A stretch of 64,000 nt of DNA. Origin: Hydractinia symbiolongicarpus. Lineage: Eukaryota; Cnidaria; Hydrozoa; Anthoathecata; Hydractiniidae. The stretch is from assembly GCF_029227915.1 (NCBI RefSeq), contig NC_079879.1:10664001-10728000 (forward strand). The letters are read 5' to 3'. This document shows, one piece after another, positions 11,840 through 23,912 of this stretch (within the stretch, counting starts at the first letter, position 1; the number at the start of each line of letters is the position of its first letter). The translations under genes and the position numbers were made by a program. Under the pieces are notes generated by a model. The model saw only the letters and a list, made by a program, of their open reading frames with translations. It made no database searches and was not told where the DNA came from.

Positions 11840-14795
11840 CGGCTACTGTTGCTCCTACAAACCTTTCTTGTTGCTAACGTCTTGGCGAGACATTATCATA
11901 TCACGAGGCGAATAACACATATGCGAAGGCGACTAACGCATACTCGTCGCCGAGTAACAAGTCAACGTTCTGATCTTACAGAAAACCAAAAGAACATCAA
12001 AAGTATTCTAACCAGAGAGCCAAAAGTTCATTTCTCAAAAACCACCAAATACAAGGTTTGCAAAAGGGAATATTCTAACCAAGAATATTCAAAGGTGGCG
12101 CAGTTAAAGAAGGCCATGGACAAGGACGTGGGTACTTACGTGAAAAATAAACAAGTGTGTAACGGTAAGATTGGCTACTTATGTGTCTTCTTAGTACCTG
12201 CTTGCAACGTTGGAAAGTCAATCCCTTTTCCCTCTAAAGCACTAGAACATTCTCACTTCTCACTTCTATTCATTAAGATTTGCTAGCGTCAGCAAAATTT
12301 GACCGTTTGAGCAGTTCCCTGTAGGTAATTCTATCCATACTATTTGTTTCCACATTTTTAATTGTAAGTTTAATTGTAAGGCAAAATTAAAGTCTTTCCA
12401 AAAATAACGGTAGCATGATAATTTTTACCTTTTTTCACCTTTTTTTACATTAGTACATATTTTGCTTTAATTTCCCTTTTTGTCATTAATGTGCTTTTTT
12501 TCTAAAATATGGATTAAAAAGCCAAATATGCTTTCCGTTATACAAACTTTATTCCTTAAAACAAAGTCACATGATATATATAGTCTGTGAGCTGGGAGGT
12601 CAAAATGGTTCCGGAGGGATAACAAAGATTTTTTCTACCTACTATGTCTATAATTTATGAAATATATAATCATATAGGCTTAAAGGCCAGCTTCCATAAT
12701 TTTTCCCTTTTTGTGTATACTATTAACAATGCAGTGACAATTATATCATTTACTGTCAAACTGTTATTTAAAAATTTCTTAAAAGTTTTTGAAAAGAAAC
12801 ACGACGTAGCACTTTTTATCGCCTTCAAAACTCAATAATAATGAAATACTAAAAACTTGTATTGCAGAATTGTAAAAAGTATCCAATAAAGTTTCGTTGT
12901 CCCTGCTAGTATGAATCTAATGTGGGCATTGTTTTTAAAATATCATATTTTGCACCATTATGCATATTTACTGATCAGATTCCAATAAAATTAAAAGTTA
13001 GCTCAATAGCACAACCAATTTTAATCTGTTCTTCAACCTCATCGTTATCACTAGATTTTTTGACCTCTTCATGTCGTGTTGTTTAGAAGTCTCCATTCAG
13101 GGTGTTTTAAATCAACCTGCTTTCAATATTTTGACAACCACTTGACCTAAGCAAATCTTTCACAATAGCTAAGATAGATTAAAGGATAATTATTCTCTTG
13201 TTTTAAATGCATTTTTTCTTCTGGTAAATGACTGCATTTATTCAAAGGAGTTAAGCTAAAAGTGCTTAGCAAAGTTAGTACTATTATAAGTGAAAACTAA
13301 ATGTTGACTTAAAACTTGGTATGGCATGTTGTTAAACCCGTTCGATAAAATATAGATTTACCAAAAAAATTTCACTTTTGTCATAGCTTTTGAGTTCCTG
13401 ATTTTAACTGTTTTTTCGGACGTCCTTTAAAAGTTGTGACAGTATATCAATTTTGAAAAAGATACATGTGCAAAAAACATAGCACAATTTTATAATAAGT
13501 CAAGGTCTAAATAAAATGTCAGCCACCTTTCGGTTGTGTAGCGCCTTTTCCCATTGCTAGTACTTGGAAAGTGCGAAATCAAGATATCATGAATTATCAG
13601 TCTTATCTAACAAAAACCTCTTAGGCGATAAAAATTCTGCTTAGATATTTTTTGTAAAATTCTGTTGCAGAATACCCTTAAAAAAGGAGACATACAAACC
13701 TGACACCACCACAACCAAAATGGCCTTCGTAAGCTTTTTTTCGGGTTCTGCCGTGACGCTAAAATTAAGCAACTTTCTGAAACAAAGCTACGCGCAACCA
13801 TTTTGAACAGAACACGACTATTATTAAAAAGATCGAATGTGATTTTTTTTTAACCAGTTGGCCCATATACGGGCAACAAACAAGTCAACACCCCCCCCAT
13901 ATAATTAGACTCTAGCAAGACGCTTTATCATTGCTTTTAGAATATTAACTTGTATAATTTAGCAAACAGAAAAACAAAGAAAATGATAGCAACTTATAAA
14001 CGAGACTTAGCGTCAGTGCAAACACAATTCGCGAGCATATCTGGGGTGCAAGTCACAGAACTGTATTGCATCGCTAAAGGAGACGTGGAAAGCGGTACAT
14101 TAAGCATGTGCAATGAATGTGCGTATCGAGTGACGCTACCAGAATCGTAAGTTTAAAATTGAAAATTGATTTTCTTTTGCATAAAATTATAGTTGTTACA
14201 TCTTTTTATTCGTTTGTTTTGTAACATAGATTTCTTTTACTATGCTTCGTATTTTTAAACTTTATTTCTACAAAACCATTGTTAGAATCCTTAAATGTAT
14301 TTAACTGTAATAATAAGTGACCGAAACAGAACTGAAAATATGCGTGCTAATATCGCTTTATCTAAAGATACCCGCAACAAAAATAACAACAACACCAACA
14401 ACAACAATAACAAAATATTATAAACCAAAGTCTCAAAAGTAAATTAGGGAGCGGCTTATTATTACAGTTATTTTTTTTCTGTTAAAATTAATTCTTCCCA
14501 AAATCATATGCGCTCTGAACCTTACATATAGTATGCTAAGTCACTCGATCTGTTTTTTAGGTTTTATCCTCGTTTTCATTACCACTTTACTTGCGATAAC
14601 TCTGATAATTATTCGTGCTTTTATGGAGAAGGAACATGCATGGAGAACGTTGTCACTAGCACAGTCAAGCACGATGAACAAGAAGTTGGATGGAGTTATT
14701 TTTCTGACTGGAAAGATTATCCCATTGATTTCACAAGTTCTTGCTCCTGTCAAATTATAGAAGGCAGTTTGTTCAGTAGTTTCGTTACAGATTAA
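11840..14795 (+). CDS. Secreted PTTH/Trunk-like cystine-knot protein, copy 1
   Basis: Three coding exons are clear: 11840-12164, 13963-14146 and 14561-14795, with GT-AG junctions in phases 1 and 2. With a one-codon first exon (candidate at 10132) the product is 248 residues. Seen: a leucine-rich leader from the first residue of exon 2; an arginine-rich stretch of THxRRR heptads; two pro-region cysteines (YKVC and KQVC); a conserved Lys122-Arg123; then Cys145, Cys159, Cys162, Cys182, Cys190, Cys197, Cys232 and Cys234, the last two as SCSC. Inferred: a secreted, cleaved ligand. The order Cx2C, YPR, C, C, C, T-x-x-x-D, W, F, SCSC resembles PTTH/Trunk cystine knots, but the family call is by eye. 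Exon 2 has no in-frame ATG in its leader and a TAG precedes it, so an upstream exon must supply the start. Frame is intact throughout. Confidence 0.8.
12165..13962 (+). other. Intron 2 of copy 1
   Basis: Donor GTAAGA, acceptor TTTAG. It contains a segment (about 13310-13560) that is shared with intron 2 of copy 2 (27960-28145) and with 21410-21670, including the word CAGTATATCAATTTTGA. It also holds the intact empty site (near 13825-13840) matching the mobile-element insertion at 29872 in copy 2. Confidence 0.65.
14147..14560 (+). other. Intron 3 of copy 1
   Basis: A 414 bp phase-2 intron (donor GTAAGT, acceptor TTTTAG). It holds an AAC-rich microsatellite at about 14388-14418, which is conserved in place in copy 2 (about 30870-30905). 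It lacks the extra insertions present in copy 2. Confidence 0.7.
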
Positions 14796-15365
14796 TACAC
14801 TATGCTGTGTCTGAATATGGGGTCTTGCTTCTCTTAATTCGACAATACCGTAATTTTTTAATTTAGTGCGGCTTCTTTTATTGCGGATAGTCAATTTTGC
14901 GATCTTTGAATAATTCTTTGTCCTCAAATAATAGTGCCAGTAAAGTATCGGGAATTTTCAATATTTAGTGAGACTAAAGTCAAAATTTCTTTTAACTATG
15001 TTGCGGATTTACTACAACATAAATTTTACAATGTAAAAAGGTCGTCTTTATTAACATCAGCATCATTTTCAAAAAGCTTGGAAGCACTTATAAATGCATC
15101 TATTATAAAAATGGACAAAAGAAGAAAGAAAAGAAGTTTCTGTGCGGTACTGATAAGTTGATGACATGACGGCGATTTATCTCTTCTTATTATTACGGCA
15201 TGTCGAAAATAATTTTTTTTGGCCTCACTAAATTAGAAAAGTTAAGGTAGAGAAAGTTTAAAGACTTCTATGTTAATGCATGAAACGGACAATTAAGGCA
15301 AAGCCCAATATTTAGAAATGAAATGATTACAAACGATTTTCTGAAAAATAAAAAGTCGATAATGA

Positions 15366-15490
15366 GTGACAAAAGCGACTAAGCCTTTTTCCCGACTTTT
15401 TTCTCCGACTTTCTTTACCGACTTTTTACCGACTTTTTTTACCGACTTTTTTCATCGACTTTTTTACCGACTTTTTTTTATTGACTGTTT
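15366..15490. repeat. CCGACTTTTTT minisatellite downstream of copy 1
   Basis: About eight imperfect units of roughly 14-17 bp, each with CGACTTTTTT and a short A/C spacer. A diverged counterpart lies at 31820-31960 downstream of copy 2, so the array predates the duplication. Confidence 0.7.
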
Positions 15491-15599
15491 TACTTACTAT
15501 AGAGTTCTTCTTTTTCAACCCTCCATGAACCGTTTTTTGTTACCAATATGCTATGTAATTATTTTTTTTGAATTTTTTTTTAAATAAATTTAATTTTTT

Positions 15600-16764
15600 A
15601 TATAATGCAGGATAGTGTTGAGCTTTCGCTGTCCCGATATTTTATATCGTAACAATTTGTAATAACTATCGCAATCTATAACAAATTCGACACTGTCTCA
15701 TTTTGTAATGTTTTTTCGTCGCAATCTGTAACAAATTCTTTCGTGATTTATATCAACCTCTGTCGCAATTTGCAATGATGCCGACAACTAACTCTTGCGT
15801 TCAATTTCAATTTCAAAAATGGAATTTAGCTTCCATATCGAATCTTTTAGGTTCAAATCATCTTCTCAGCAAAGCCTAAGGCAAGTCATAATTTTTATCA
15901 CTTCTAAAGAATTATCTTCTCGTCAGATTCCCTTGCCAAACTACAACATTTTTGTATAAAAATTTTCAGGCGATAGATTTGACTTAAGAAATGATCAGCC
16001 CTGTATGGAGTATTGTGAATGTTGTGGCCATATATATATTTACAGATCTTTTTTTATTAAACATTGGGATAATGAGCGACCATAATATCTGCATTTTGTT
16101 CACTAGCGTGTACATACTAATTAAAACAGTATGTCTATCACATACGGAGGATCATATTTACAATAGTGTTATATTAATTGATTATATTTTATCGAAAAAT
16201 TGATATATGAGATATATTGAAACGCTACTTTTGTTTTGTTATTCTTGAGAATATCCAGAAGCGTTTGTACTACATCGATATGTATTCTTTGTGAGATATT
16301 TAGTACTCTAGTTATTTTCATCCTGCAAGCGTTGTATTTTATTACTTTTAACATAACAAACATAACATTAAACCCCCGTTTAAGACATCTCTCCATAAAA
16401 GTTATAAAACAGTGCATATGTATCAAATAAGGTATAAACAGTCATCCTGAAGAATTATTGGTCTTTTCTTATCATAAAATCAAAGATGGCTGTTTTATTA
16501 CAAATTGCAACGAACAAATGATACGGTAACGTTATTATAAATAGTATCAAATTTATTACAAATTGCGAGTAGTTGTTAAAGCGTCTGTAGTAGATGTAAT
16601 TACTTGTTTGTCAAAAAAGCCATAATGTTATCTATATAATACGTTACTTCAGGATTGGGATACAATCTTTAATTTTCCATCGCGACGGGGCTTTAAGTCG
16701 GACTTTAAAGCCCCCGTTTAAGGTAGCGAAGCCTACAAAAAGTGCTAGAATGTATATGTACAGT
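15600..16764. other. Intergenic DNA with short irregular repeats
   Basis: The word CGCAATCTRTAACAAATTC recurs between 15645 and 15780 and related TTACAAATTGCAACGA words near 16500-16570. The block around 15990-16165 is shared with 31990-32180. I see no gene. Confidence 0.45.
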
Positions 16765-18507
16765 TATTTAACCCGTGAAAGAATCCACTTATAAAAAAAT
16801 TAAAGATTATTGTGCTTCTAATCACAAAATGATTCGTTGTCATTTCAGTTATCAAGACTGGAACAACCTTGGAGGACCTCCAAGGAACAACCAATTAAAA
16901 CGTTTGAACAAAATAGACAAGAATAACAACATAGTTAATTGTCATGGCTTTTATAACATAATAATTTATAACAAAACACCCGTCAAGGTAATTTTAAGAT
17001 AGCATAAAATAAATTCCCAGATAATAAAATCAGTCTATAAGGCCAGTGGAGAAATCCAATTAGGCAGATGGACAATGGTTTTTTAGGTGTTTTGCTGACG
17101 TCAGCAGTGAATATCCAAAACAAAAATTGCGAAATTTAGTTTATTCTTTGACTGTAATGAGGTTGAAACGCTGAACAAAAAGATGTATAGGAACATGAAC
17201 CTTTGACGAACGGTTAAGGAGATACAAAAGTATAATGATTTTGCTGATGTCAACAAAGATCCGCTAAAACACAAATTTTTTTTTTAAATATTTGTATACC
17301 TGTTGCCTTCATCGTATAGATCATAAAAATCTGATCAAGAAGATGTATAAGATTATGTATTTTTGACAAAGAGTTGCACAGATATTTGGATTTAAAGGTA
17401 TTTTGATGACGTCGTCAAGTCGTCTATTCCAAAACGGATTCGGGAACCCAGGTTTGGGAAACTTACCCAAATTCGTCTCAGGTGGTCCCTAGTTACCCAC
17501 GCAGTGAAATATGGCTTCATTCATGTTAATAACTTTCCTTTTGACGTTAAAAGTATTTTATATAATCCATACTTTGCAAAGTCACACACAGACACACGGA
17601 AGCTCCGTAGCATTATAAGAGACTAATCAATGAAGCCCGTTGTAGAATCCAGTGAAGCAGGATAAGAAATAAAAGAAGCGTCATGTAAATTTTGATGATT
17701 TTAACAACCCATCCACAATAAAATAATTTAGGACCTTGTTTTCATGTCGCCTCTATTGTTTAGAGCTTAAAGCGCTGATCAAGAAAATGTATATGATCAC
17801 GTGCTTTTGACAAACTGAGAATAAGGGTTTAAAATTTTTTATATAAGATGATTTGTTCTCGCCAATTAAAAATGCAAATAAATATTTTACAAAATACAGA
17901 ACTTTTATTTGAGGATGTATTATAAAAGCTTTTAAAGAAAATTGCAAAAAATATAATAAACTTTCCCGGTTACAGACAGACGGACACAGTTTTCGTATCA
18001 ATATAATAGACTAGTTCACGTCCCGTCTCGTCTAAGTATCTAGTTACAAAAACATTTTTACATTTATTGTGCTTATTAATTACAAAACGTAGGCTTTCAT
18101 TAAATGAAATGCAAATAAAACATTTTAAAAGAAATCGACAACAAGAATAACAATGTTTAATAGCCCGTGACCTTGCCCGTATCGTTGATTTATAACAAAG
18201 CAATTACTTTCTATGTGGTTTTGAAACTCGTCGCGGCAAATTAGATTACAATAGCAATTTTCTTAGCTAATAAAGTTATTTCATTTTATCACATGATTTG
18301 TGATCGATCATGTGATACAGAAAGTATTATAAAGTACAGAACATGGTTTTTAGGGGATGTCTTGAAGGTGTTTTTTAAAAAGATACTAGAAAGTCTAAAC
18401 CTAGTTTTTAGGAGATACTTCATAGGCGCTTTTAAAGAAGATTGGAAAAAATATATTCTACTCTGCGGTCACAGACGAATATGCACAGTTTTTGTATTAA
18501 TATAAGA
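16765..18507 (+). mobile_element. Head-to-tail array of four ACTAGTC-family elements
   Basis: Unit boundaries fall near 16765, 17026, 17626 and 18004, each marked by a (G)ACTA..-GCCCGT/ACCCGT head with a following AATCCA or equivalent, and a CACAGACAGAC-type tail with TATTATAAGAGA. The unit at 17026-17625 is the closest relative of 8890-9545, including paired GTATACCTGTTGCCTTCATCGTATAGA blocks. No protein is encoded. Lengths differ through internal deletions. Confidence 0.5.
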
Positions 18508-19434
18508 GAACCTTTTGAAGGAAAGAATATGTCACATTCAAAACAGCAAGATATAACTGCATAGTAGATAAGTTTAATTTAAACCAGCTATACTTAATTA
18601 TTTAAGCAACTCTAATGTAACTTTGTGAGATTGCTAAACACCTTTAGTAGTGCAACTTACATTGGATTTGTGGTGATAATTATTTCTTTCAATAACGAAC
18701 ATTGACTTTGACAAGTTCCTTTCGTGTCCAAGATAACCGGTTGTACTTTGAGGAATCGCATTTCTTGATTATTTTAAATTAATCAAGAACATTTATTTAT
18801 TTATTCTGGATATTAGGTAGAAATTTGACATCGAAGCAAGTAATACTTTTGGCAAAGCTTTTTCCGCCATCTTTAATATTCCATCTTTCTTCTAAGCAAC
18901 CGTCAGGAAACTTTTTTTTATCGATTTAAAGGTATTTTTAGCAACTAAATTACTAAGTAGAATTGCTTATAAAAAAATACGTTTACTTCTTGTCCTGTTC
19001 ATGTGTCATATCAATTACAGTCTAACATGTCTGTAGCAGACACCTGCGGGGCAAAACATCATGCGCTATAAAACAGGTGTCTGCTATGAAAAGGTAAATA
19101 TTCGTAGGAATTTCGGAGATTTTTAGAGCAACATGCAGTCTGGAATTATGCTGGGCACAGTATAAAATTTTATAGCTTCACGCCTAAGCTACATTATTTG
19201 CCAGCGAAACAAAAAAAGAATGTCTTTTATCTAAAAAGATAAATGAAGTTTTTTGGATTAATAAACTTTTCGTGTTGTTGCCAATTTTAGGTTAATTTGG
19301 TAACTTTATATGTTGCTTTGAACGTGTCAGTTGTGGGGTAAAAGTCATGATAGTAAGTTTCATACATCCGCTATAACGTTCACTAATGTTTGGAAAAACA
19401 GGTCAATAAAAAACGTAGCATTAGGCTATTTAAA

Positions 19435-20140
<706 letters not shown>

Positions 20141-22979
20141 GAAATTTAGGCTCTGGAAAAATATGGTTATTATTTCATATTTTAGTTACACATCTAAGGG
20201 AAGCTTGTTTTATTATTTCATTGCTTATCAGCTAGGTTTATTAGATGAGCAGCACTTTGTTTTTGAAAAAAAAATTCAGAAAGGAAAAAAAATCTAATTT
20301 ACGAATTTATAGATCTATGCAAGTTTTTTATAATAACAACTCACTGCATCAGGAATCAAACCTTACTCGTACTTATTTTCGCGCGTTCTAAATTAGCAAA
20401 CAAAACGTTTGTTATTCCACAAAATTTACCATAGATGTTCCGCGCATGCTCTGATCAAAAATTAATAAATGCCAAAAAATAAATTTTACACTTCTCGGTA
20501 AACGGTTCTCAATATACATGATTATATTAAATTTCTCTTGATAATATATTAAGCTCTACACGATAATATTGTGGTGGTTAATAAGATACCAGTATGACGG
20601 ATATTAAAGACAATTAATTCTGATATATATCACAACCAAATCTCGGTAGAGGTTAAGGGAAATAGCAAAGCACGGTTTTTTGTTATGTGGTGTCATTCGT
20701 AAAGAGTGAGCTAATGACATAAATTTTTAGGATTTACGTACAGGGCACTTTGGTTACACTCATAAGCGCAAGAAATGCACACATAAAATTTGGTACTTAT
20801 TACAAGAATACCACTGGGTTTGTTTACAAAAGAGAACAGCCTCGATGTTGTTTGATGTTTAGCTTAGATACCGTATATAGCTAGATTAAGGATTAAACAA
20901 GCATTTACTACTTAATACTCAGTAAAATAGGTCAAGTTTGAATATTAAACTTTTTCGCTATAGCTAGCTAGACTAAGTATGAAAGGACAAGGCTGAGATT
21001 TTTAGCTGGGTTAAAAGTCAAAACTTAAGAGGAAAATTACATCACAGTTTTTACAATTATATTACACATACTATAGAACACCTACAGGAAAATTTATTGT
21101 TTATCAAGTTACCCCATATGGGTAATATGGAAGATTTTTCATAAAAAACCTCAGAAACCTTCTCAAGTTAGCTATTAGTTTTCAAATTTCTCGCTGGAAA
21201 TTTTTAAGGTTTAAAACCCATGTCGCACAGTAACTTTTCGTGCTTATTATAATGTCATATACATAAGCTATGCAACAACTTTTGCAGGAAAATGAAAACA
21301 CATAAAGAGAAAAGGGTTGTTATAAAAATATTATAAATTAATTTCAAACCGATTAGTCCCTGCAGCCATTTTGGTGTGAGCGGTATGAAAAACTATGCTA
21401 AAACTATACTAAGTAAAAGTCCTATTACTTCAGTAAAAATTGAAATAATGACTTGAAACTTAGTATTACATGTTTTTAGACCAGTTTGATGAAATGAACC
21501 CAAAAAAATTTTTTACTACTATCATAGTTTTTGAGCTCCTGAATATAGCCATTTTTGGAGACGCCGATAAACTGTTTTTGACAGCATATCAATTTTGACA
21601 AGCCATGTGTACAGAAAACATTCAAAGTGATTCTCAGGATTTATAATAATTTAAACAGGTAAAGTGTCCCGGGTTTAGGATCAAATACCTTATCCAGCTC
21701 AGAGAAAGTGGAAATGAGCTTCTTAAGCACAGTGCCAAATACATAATCTAAATTTTATGCCGTATAAATAAAAAGTGGTTAGAAGTTATTTTTTTGTCCA
21801 CCTGGATCTGTAACACGTCTACTTGCACTAATAGCTCAGCCTGGTGCCACTCACAATTAATTTTTAAATATCTACAGGAGCTTATTATGCAAAATGAAAA
21901 TTGCTAAACAACTGTATGTGCTTTGCAGAAGTAACAATAGGCTTCATCATAAGTCCTGTGAATGTTGGTTTATAAAAAAGGAATTACACCTGTAATGTTA
22001 TAAGCGCTCCACTGGATTTGTAACACATTACACTAAGTGTCCTCTGTGTGACACAGTTTACCCTTTACTGGACAGAGACTTTAGGTCTTCCGGCTCCAAG
22101 CGAATAATACTTCTGGCTATACTTTCCAAAATTTTGTTATTTCATAAAAGAAACCTGAAAATCCACAAAACATTTTTATGAAAAATAGGTTTCTGTTCGA
22201 TAAAAGAAACCTGAACATTTGCAGAAATTTATTTATAAATATAAGTTTCTGTTTGTCGTGACATCATATTTAACCAACATGCAATGCCTTGTATATAGCT
22301 AGTTAGGTAACTAGCTATATACTCAAGTCTTGACTGTTCACTGTTATGGGAGGTCCAAATTGCTAGCAGGCAGCTATCTTTATTTAAAATGACAGAATGC
22401 CTTGAAAAATCTTTTGTGTAGCTAGCTACAATAAAATAATATATTTAGCTCTTGTACTTTATCACTTAATTATTTAATAACAAATGTGTCCCTGGAGTAC
22501 TGGCATGGTACTAGCTAGGTAGCTTAGAATCACAAAATAAATATTATCCAGATGTGACCATCCCTCGTCATCAGACATCAAAAAGGCGTTTCTGCTCTTT
22601 ACTTCTTATTGTGGGGTTCCTCAAATTCTTGTAAATCCAATGAAAAAAAATTACTTAAGACTTCCTCTTCTTTCCCTTGCACCACTCATGGAATTTCTTA
22701 GCATGTCTTCAGTTCGAAGCCACGATTCCTCAGCTTCCAACTGCGTCTCGTTCACAAGTTTCAGCGCTAGCCAATATGATGGATAACGTGGAGGAACCCT
22801 GGGTAATTTTGAAAAAATGTGGTTCTGCCTTATGATTTTCAGATTTTTGCTGCTGATATCAGCATATTTTAGCCCTTGAGTGCCATACCTCCGTATATAT
22901 AGGAGTTAATTATCTTTAAAAGTAGTTTTTCTTCTGGAAAAGTTTTTTTAAAAAAGTGACGAAAGTGCAGGCAAAATAA
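20141..22979. other. Intergenic DNA upstream of copy 2
   Basis: No supported gene. It includes a third copy (about 21410-21670) of the repeat found in intron 2 of copies 1 and 2, and a weak GGTGGAGCG-type repeat near 21800-22060 in which CTGGATYTGTAACACRT occurs twice. Confidence 0.4.
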
Positions 22980-23560
22980 TCCGTCAAATAAATAAAAATG
23001 CTGAGATTTTTCGATAGGTGACGAAAATCTTGTCCGACAGTAGACATTCTTAAAGTGACGAAATTACTAATCTACAAGGCAATGAAGGAAGTGAAGTTTA
23101 TTTAATTGGTATATTGTCCGTTTTAATTTAAAAATATTAAATTATACTGGAGTGAAAAGACTTTAATCAGTTATTTTATTAAATACAGATAAGATCATTA
23201 CTTACAGCTGTGACTTGTGTTAGTAAAGCTTACTACAATTAAAAAAGCTTCGTGGGATATTTTTATACTTTATGTAGCTTTTGTTTGGAAGCAATTTGTT
23301 TATATTTTCAAGGTACAAAAAAGGAACTTCTAAAACATCGTGCTAATAAGAATGGTGTAGGTATAATATTTCATAGTTAAAATGTGTACATCCCAAAGAA
23401 ATGGGATCCATTGATTTCAGCATTTCAACGTCGTGAATTGGTACCTATCGATATCCTTTAAAACTTCAATATTCTTTAACATTTTTTTCCCTTAACTTTA
23501 TGTGTGTGTAAAGGCAGTAAAGATGCAAAAAGAAATTTTGTGTGTGAGTTCAAATCTGTT
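22980..23560 (+). repeat. Far-upstream conserved block of copy 2
   Basis: Alignable by eye to 49730-50300 upstream of copy 3. Shared words include GATAGGTGACGAAAAT, TTAAAAAAGCTT and GGATATTTTTATACTTTAT. It is non-coding and extends the similarity between the copy 2 and copy 3 5' regions beyond the core promoter. Confidence 0.6.
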
Positions 23561-23660
23561 ACATTTAAAGTAGTTTTTCGACCACTTCGAGAACGAACCT
23601 GCTTTATGTTGAATCAATTGAAATTGCGTTGGTTAATTCATTGCCATTTTTTATAAAAAC

Positions 23661-23912
23661 AGATGCATTAGATAAAATGACAAATAAGCTAAAGGAGAAT
23701 TTCAGATAACACAACTGCAAAAAAAGCCAATACGAAAGTAACAGTGGTAGCGCAAGTATTTCAATAATCTTTTTTGATTTAATAACGAAATTTAGGTTTC
23801 AATAGTAACGAAACTAAAATAATTGCACAAATTAGTTCAAAAGAGAACGCACATAATTAGTCTGACTTTCACTGACAGATGAGAAGGACGTTTAACAGAT
23901 CCAGCAAGCATG
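23661..23912 (+). promoter_or_regulatory. Promoter/5'UTR of copy 2, conserved with copy 3
   Basis: Highly similar to 51741-52016. The best part begins at TAACGAAA near 23783 and runs to the ATG at 23910. It includes GTTTCAATAGTAACGAAACT, which is identical in both copies, and GAAGGACGTTTAACAGATCC just before the start. The paired GAAAC/GTTTC words form an inverted motif. No obvious TATA box. The transcription start is not determined. Confidence 0.6.

Larger units (their letters stand above)
10918..16165 (+). repeat. Segmental duplication, copy 1 block
   Basis: Collinear with about 26105-32180. Matching landmarks are GTGTTAATATGAAAATCTAA near 10933, the intronic block before exon 2, exons 2-4, a CCGACTTTTTT array downstream, and the CTGCATTTTGTTCACTAG segment near 16090 (32100 in the other copy). 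The other block carries extra insertions, mainly mobile elements in introns 2 and 3. The two blocks are direct repeats about 15.5 kb apart. Confidence 0.8.

Noticed and set aside
14541-14927. 128-residue minus-strand frame over copy 1 exon 4
   Set aside because: Antisense shadow of a coding exon; it has no domain and no counterpart in copies 2 or 3.
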